NCBI GenBank assembly: GCA_900321795.1
Contig: ONXO01000009.1
Location: forward strand, 1-7,550
Length of the DNA: 7,550 bases
Direction: 5' to 3'
Source: an uncultured Eubacteriales bacterium
GTDB taxonomy: Bacteria; Bacillota_I; Bacilli_A; RF39; UBA660
The position numbers and the translations under genes are program-made. The notes below the pieces were generated by a model. It saw only the letters and a list, made by a program, of their open reading frames with translations, made no database searches and was not told the origin of the DNA. Each line of letters starts with the position of its first letter. Positions within the stretch are counted from its first letter, which is position 1. Below, piece after piece: positions 5,202-7,550 of this stretch.

Positions 5202-5738
5202 ATGAACTTAAAAGAAATGTATGAAAACGAAATAGTTCCTGCTCTAACTACTAAGTTTGGATACACTAGCAAAATGCAAGTACCTAAGCTTGAAAAAATA
5301 GTTTTGAATATGGGTGTAGGAGATGCTACAACTGATTCAAAATACCTAGATGCTGCAGTAAAAGAGCTTGAAGTAATAGCTGGACAACATCCTGTAATTA
5401 CAAAAGCTAAAAAATCAATCGCAGGATTTAAACTTAGAGAAGGAAACAAAATCGGATGTAAAGTTACATTACGTGGTGAAAAAATGTATATTTTCTTAGA
5501 AAAGTTAATAACAATAGCTTTACCTCGTGTACGTGACTTTAGAGGAATATCAAAGGGAAGCTTTGATGGAAGAGGAAACTATACTTTAGGAATTAAAGAA
5601 CAATTAATATTCCCAGAAGTAGACTACGATCAGGTAATTAAAACTAGAGGTTTAGATATAGTAATGGTAACAACTGCCAATACTAACGAAGAAGCTTTAG
5701 AATTACTTAGTGGTTTCGGTTTACCTTTTAGAAAGTAG
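5202..5738 (+). CDS. rplE: 50S ribosomal protein L5
   Basis: L5 binds 5S rRNA in the central protuberance and contacts P-site tRNA and S13. The 178-residue product has the normal length (about 179). Signatures are LEKIVLNMGVGDA (about 30-42), KAKKSIAGFKLREGNKIGCK then VTLRG (about 68-92), LPRVRDFRGISKGSFDGRGN (about 107-126), IFPEVDYD and GLDIVMVTTANTNEEALELL then GFGLPFRK at the C-terminus. The ATG follows TAGGAGG (overlapping the rplX stop) by five bases. A long open frame on the opposite strand within this gene is only a by-product of its base composition. Confidence 0.98.
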   Translation: MNLKEMYENEIVPALTTKFGYTSKMQVPKLEKIVLNMGVGDATTDSKYLDAAVKELEVIAGQHPVITKAKKSIAGFKLREGNKIGCKVTLRGEKMYIFLEKLITIALPRVRDFRGISKGSFDGRGNYTLGIKEQLIFPEVDYDQVIKTRGLDIVMVTTANTNEEALELLSGFGLPFRK

Positions 5739-5746
5739 AGGAGGAG
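5739..5746 (+). promoter_or_regulatory. Ribosome binding site fixing the rpsN start
   Basis: AGGAGGAG begins directly after the rplE stop TAG and sits five bases before the ATG at 5752. It sets the 61-residue S14 start (MAKTSK) rather than an upstream in-frame alternative start near 5710 that would run through the end of rplE. Confidence 0.85.
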
Positions 5747-5751
5747 CAAGA

Positions 5752-5937
5752 ATGGCAAAAACAAGTAAAATAGTAAGTCAAAAAAGAGGAAGCAAGTTCT
5801 CTACTAGAAATTACACAAGATGTGAAAGATGCGGAAGACCTCACGGAGTATTAAGAAAGTTTGGTCTATGCCGTATCTGCTTCAGAGAATTAGCTTATAA
5901 AGGACAAATACCAGGCGTTAAAAAGTCTAGCTGGTAG
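5752..5937 (+). CDS. rpsN: 30S ribosomal protein S14, zinc-binding short form (type Z)
   Basis: S14 is a late-assembling protein of the 30S head, beside S3 and S10. The product has 61 residues, the length of the zinc-containing type found in Firmicutes, Mollicutes, Thermus and others; the zinc-free form is about 89-101 residues. The zinc ligands are visible as two CxxC pairs, Cys24/Cys27 (RCERCGRPHG) and Cys40/Cys43 (GLCRICFREL), and the C-terminus is the typical GQIPGVKKSSW. Having type Z in the spc cluster is standard for low-GC Gram-positives. Some of these also keep a zinc-independent paralogue elsewhere, which cannot be assessed here. Confidence 0.98.
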   Translation: MAKTSKIVSQKRGSKFSTRNYTRCERCGRPHGVLRKFGLCRICFRELAYKGQIPGVKKSSW

Positions 5938-5949
5938 GAAGGAGATAAA

Positions 5950-6345
5950 ATGGTAAACGATTATATAGCAGATATGCTAACAAGAATGCGCAATAGCTTA
6001 GCAATGAGATATAAAACTGTTACTGTACTTAGTTCAAATATGACTAGGGAAATAGCGACTATCCTAACTAACGAAGGTTACATCGATGGCTTTGAAGAAG
6101 GAGCTGACGGTGCACAAAAAACATTAACATTAAATCTAAAATATGGTGAAAAGAAAGAAAGAGTTATAACTGGTTTAAAAAGAATCAGTAAACCTGGTCT
6201 AAGAGTATATGTAAAGGCTGATGAAGTTCCTAGAGTATTAAATGGACTTGGAATAGCTATTATTTCTACATCAAAAGGAATTATGACTGATAAGGAAGCA
6301 AGAGCAAGCCATTTAGGTGGAGAAGTTCTTTGCTATATTTGGTAG
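5950..6345 (+). CDS. rpsH: 30S ribosomal protein S8
   Basis: S8 binds the central domain of 16S rRNA (helix 21) and is needed for platform assembly. The 131-residue product matches the usual 130-132. It opens with DYIADMLTRMRNS (about 4-16), continues with KRISKPGLRVYVKADEVPRV (about 77-96), and ends with the RNA-binding signature ISTSKGIMTDKEAR and GGEVLCYIW. In E. coli S8 represses its own operon by binding mRNA at the start of rplE. I saw no obvious copy of that structure near 5190-5220 here, although I could not fold the RNA. AAGGAG (5939-5944) lies five bases before the ATG. Confidence 0.98.
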   Translation: MVNDYIADMLTRMRNSLAMRYKTVTVLSSNMTREIATILTNEGYIDGFEEGADGAQKTLTLNLKYGEKKERVITGLKRISKPGLRVYVKADEVPRVLNGLGIAIISTSKGIMTDKEARASHLGGEVLCYIW

Positions 6346-6348
6346 GTG
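6343..6348 (+). promoter_or_regulatory. Weak, close-spaced ribosome binding site of rplF
   Basis: The only SD-like stretch before the rplF ATG at 6353 is TAGGTG. It contains the rpsH stop codon and leaves just four bases to the ATG. It is the weakest in the window, so L6 synthesis probably depends on ribosomes ending rpsH. The ATG at 6353 gives the standard MSRIGRR start; an in-frame ATG at 6317 lies inside rpsH and lacks a family match. Confidence 0.65.
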
Positions 6349-6352
6349 CATA

Positions 6353-6889
6353 ATGAGTAGAATAGGTAGAAGAGTTTTAACAGTACCTGAAGGAGTTACT
6401 GTTACTATAAACGAAAACAATGTTAATGTAAAAGGTAAATTAGGAGAATTATCTCTAACAGTTAAATCTGGAATCACAGTTAAATGTGAAGACGGAAAAG
6501 TAACTGTTGAAAGAGCAAATGACTCTAAAGAATTAAAACAACTTCATGGATCAACTAATGCTAACATAAACAACATGCTTGTTGGTGTAAGCGAAGGATT
6601 CAAGAAAGAATTAGAAATTAATGGTGTAGGTTACAAGTTCGCTGTAGCTGGTAATACACTAACAATAAACGCAGGATATTCTCACCCAGTTAAACTAGAT
6701 GCACCTTCTGGTATTAAACTAGAAAGTCCAAGTATAACTGAATTAACAGTAAGTGGATTTGACAAACAAGTTGTTGGAGAATTCGCTGCAAAAGTTCGTG
6801 ATGTAAGATTACCTGAGCCATATAAAGGAAAAGGTATTAAGTACAAAGATGAACATATAAGACGTAAGGAAGGAAAGAAAGCTGCATAG
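6353..6889 (+). CDS. rplF: 50S ribosomal protein L6
   Basis: L6 binds near the sarcin-ricin loop and the factor-binding site of the 50S subunit. At 178 residues it fits the family (177-179). It opens MSRIGRRVLTVPEGVTV and shows two tandem L6 domains, roughly residues 1-82 and 83-178. The first includes GKLGELSLTV and HGSTNANINNMLVGVSEGF. The second includes LEINGVGYKFAVAGNTLTIN and the C-terminal signature VRLPEPYKGKGIKYKDE (about 151-167). The start is set by the conserved MSRIG and the position just after the rpsH stop. The stop TAG begins the rplR SD (TAGGGAGG). Confidence 0.98.
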   Translation: MSRIGRRVLTVPEGVTVTINENNVNVKGKLGELSLTVKSGITVKCEDGKVTVERANDSKELKQLHGSTNANINNMLVGVSEGFKKELEINGVGYKFAVAGNTLTINAGYSHPVKLDAPSGIKLESPSITELTVSGFDKQVVGEFAAKVRDVRLPEPYKGKGIKYKDEHIRRKEGKKAA

Positions 6890-6900
6890 GGAGGTAAAGT

Positions 6901-7254
6901 ATGATAAAGAAAGAAAGTAAAAATACATCTCGTATAAAGAGACATAATCGTATTAGAAAAAACTTATCTGGTACAAAAGAAATGCCTAGACTAAGCATCT
7001 ATAGATCAAATACAGCAATGTATGTACAAATCATAGATGATACAGAAGGCGCTACTTTAGTAAGTGCTTCTTCTCATGAATTAAATGCTAAAAATGCTAA
7101 TATCGAAACTGCTGGCAAACTAGGAACTTTAGTAGCTGAAAAAGCTCTAAAGAAAGGTATTGAAACTGTAGTGTTTGACAGAAGTGGATACAAGTATCAT
7201 GGAAGAGTTAAAGCCCTAGCAGATGCTGCAAGAGAAGCAGGACTTAAATTCTAA
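6901..7254 (+). CDS. rplR: 50S ribosomal protein L18
   Basis: L18 binds 5S rRNA together with L5 and brings it into the 50S central protuberance. The 117-residue product has the usual length (117-120). The basic N-terminus SRIKRHNRIRKNLSGTKEMP (about 10-29) is followed by RLSIYRSNTAMYVQIIDD (about 30-47) and the C-terminal signature FDRSGYKYHGRVKALADAAR with EAGLKF at the end. The ATG lies six bases after the GGGAGG element that overlaps the rplF stop. The stop is TAA, followed directly by the rpsE SD. Confidence 0.98.
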   Translation: MIKKESKNTSRIKRHNRIRKNLSGTKEMPRLSIYRSNTAMYVQIIDDTEGATLVSASSHELNAKNANIETAGKLGTLVAEKALKKGIETVVFDRSGYKYHGRVKALADAAREAGLKF

Positions 7255-7268
7255 GAGGAGGACTAATT

Positions 7269-7550
7269 ATGGAAAGCGAAAATAAAGAAGTTGTAGTAGA
7301 AACTGCAACAGAAAAAGCACCTAAGGGTGAAAGAAAAGATAATAGAAGAAGAGACTTCAAAAAAAATAATAAACGTGAAGTACGTAAAAGTCCATATGAA
7401 GAAAAAGTTATCTCTATCGGACGTGTATCTAAAACAACTAAAGGTGGTAGAACAATGCGTTTTACTGCTACAGTAGCTGTTGGAGATAGAAAAGGTAAAG
7501 TAGGACTTGGAACTGGTAAAGCTAATGAAGTACCAGAAGCAATTTCAAAA
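7269..7550 (+). CDS. rpsE: 30S ribosomal protein S5, 3'-truncated by window edge, with charged N-terminal extension
   Basis: S5 is at the mRNA entry channel and affects decoding accuracy. The 94 visible codons run to the right edge; full S5 is about 160-170 residues or more. The ATG follows AGAGGAGG by six to seven bases. Residues 1-16 are acidic (MESENKEVVVETATEK) and about 20-40 are strongly basic (GERKDNRRRDFKKNNKREVR). The conserved double-stranded-RNA-binding-like domain starts near residue 43 (YEEKVISIGRVSKTTKGGR) and continues through MRFTATVAVGDRKGKVGLG, then TGKANEVPEAISK. Most S5 proteins have only about 10-15 residues before this domain, so roughly 30 are extra here. Mollicutes S5 proteins can carry comparable extensions. 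The C-terminal S5 domain lies beyond the window. Confidence 0.96.
   Translation, partial: MESENKEVVVETATEKAPKGERKDNRRRDFKKNNKREVRKSPYEEKVISIGRVSKTTKGGRTMRFTATVAVGDRKGKVGLGTGKANEVPEAISK

Noticed and set aside
5190..5240. E. coli-like S8 autoregulatory site at the start of rplE
   Set aside because: I could not see the characteristic helix with its bulged core by eye, and such control is not established in low-GC Gram-positives.
4898..5449. 183-codon open frame on the minus strand across rplX and rplE
   Set aside because: It is fully antisense to two well-conserved genes, has no SD or family match and a hydrophobic composition typical of the complement of Lys/Glu-rich codons. It is a shadow.
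6317..6352. Longer start for rplF at 6317
   Set aside because: The 12 added residues are out-of-frame rpsH. L6 begins MSRIG at 6353.
1..7550. Mycoplasma-type code with TGA as Trp
   Set aside because: All reading frames are complete under the standard code and all Trp codons are TGG. No in-frame TGA occurs, so there is no positive evidence.
1..7550. Mobile element, CRISPR, defence or other accessory system
   Set aside because: Every part of the window is covered by conserved ribosomal genes in the canonical order, with no inserted sequence or composition break.

Overview
The window is one uninterrupted stretch of the S10-spc ribosomal protein cluster, read entirely on the + strand. Eighteen genes follow the canonical bacterial order: rplC (5' end cut off), rplD, rplW, rplB, rpsS, rplV, rpsC, rplP, rpmC, rpsQ, rplN, rplX, rplE, rpsN, rpsH, rplF, rplR and rpsE (3' end cut off). 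No gap exceeds about 20 bases, and no RNA gene, mobile element, CRISPR array, promoter or terminator is visible. Genes abut or overlap, each with a Shine-Dalgarno (SD) sequence placed in or near the end of the gene before it, so the set looks like one long, translationally coupled transcript.

The organism is a low-GC bacterium (about mid-30s % GC, estimated by eye), most likely Bacillota in the broad sense: Bacilli, Clostridia or a Mollicutes-like relative. Support comes from AGGAGG-type SDs, the 61-residue zinc-binding S14 (two CxxC pairs), the L2 C-terminal sequence, the Bacillus-like S17 and the long N-terminal extension of S5. All Trp codons are TGG. Of 17 native stops, 10 are TAG, 7 are TAA and none is TGA. 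A reduced or uncultured gut Bacilli/Mollicutes lineage would fit, but this is inference.

By function, the products build both subunits. L3, L4, L23, L2, L22, L16, L29, L14, L24, L5, L6 and L18 belong to 50S; S19, S3, S17, S14, S8 and S5 to 30S. L4, L22, L23, L24 and L29 line or surround the peptide exit tunnel; L5 and L18 form the 5S rRNA particle; S19, S3 and S14 cluster in the 30S head; S17 and S8 act early in 30S assembly; S5 and S3 border the mRNA entry channel.

This is ordinary core-genome content and I see no new system in it. The points worth a second look are: (1) rpsQ (S17) is split by an in-frame TAA at codon 41 while both halves remain well-conserved S17 sequence; (2) L3 carries a Glu-rich C-terminal tail of about 50 residues with no Lys or Arg; (3) stop codons, mostly TAG, are merged into SD sequences and TGA is absent; (4) the L22 tunnel loop departs from the usual bacterial consensus; (5) L24 is short and S5 has a charged N-terminal extension.
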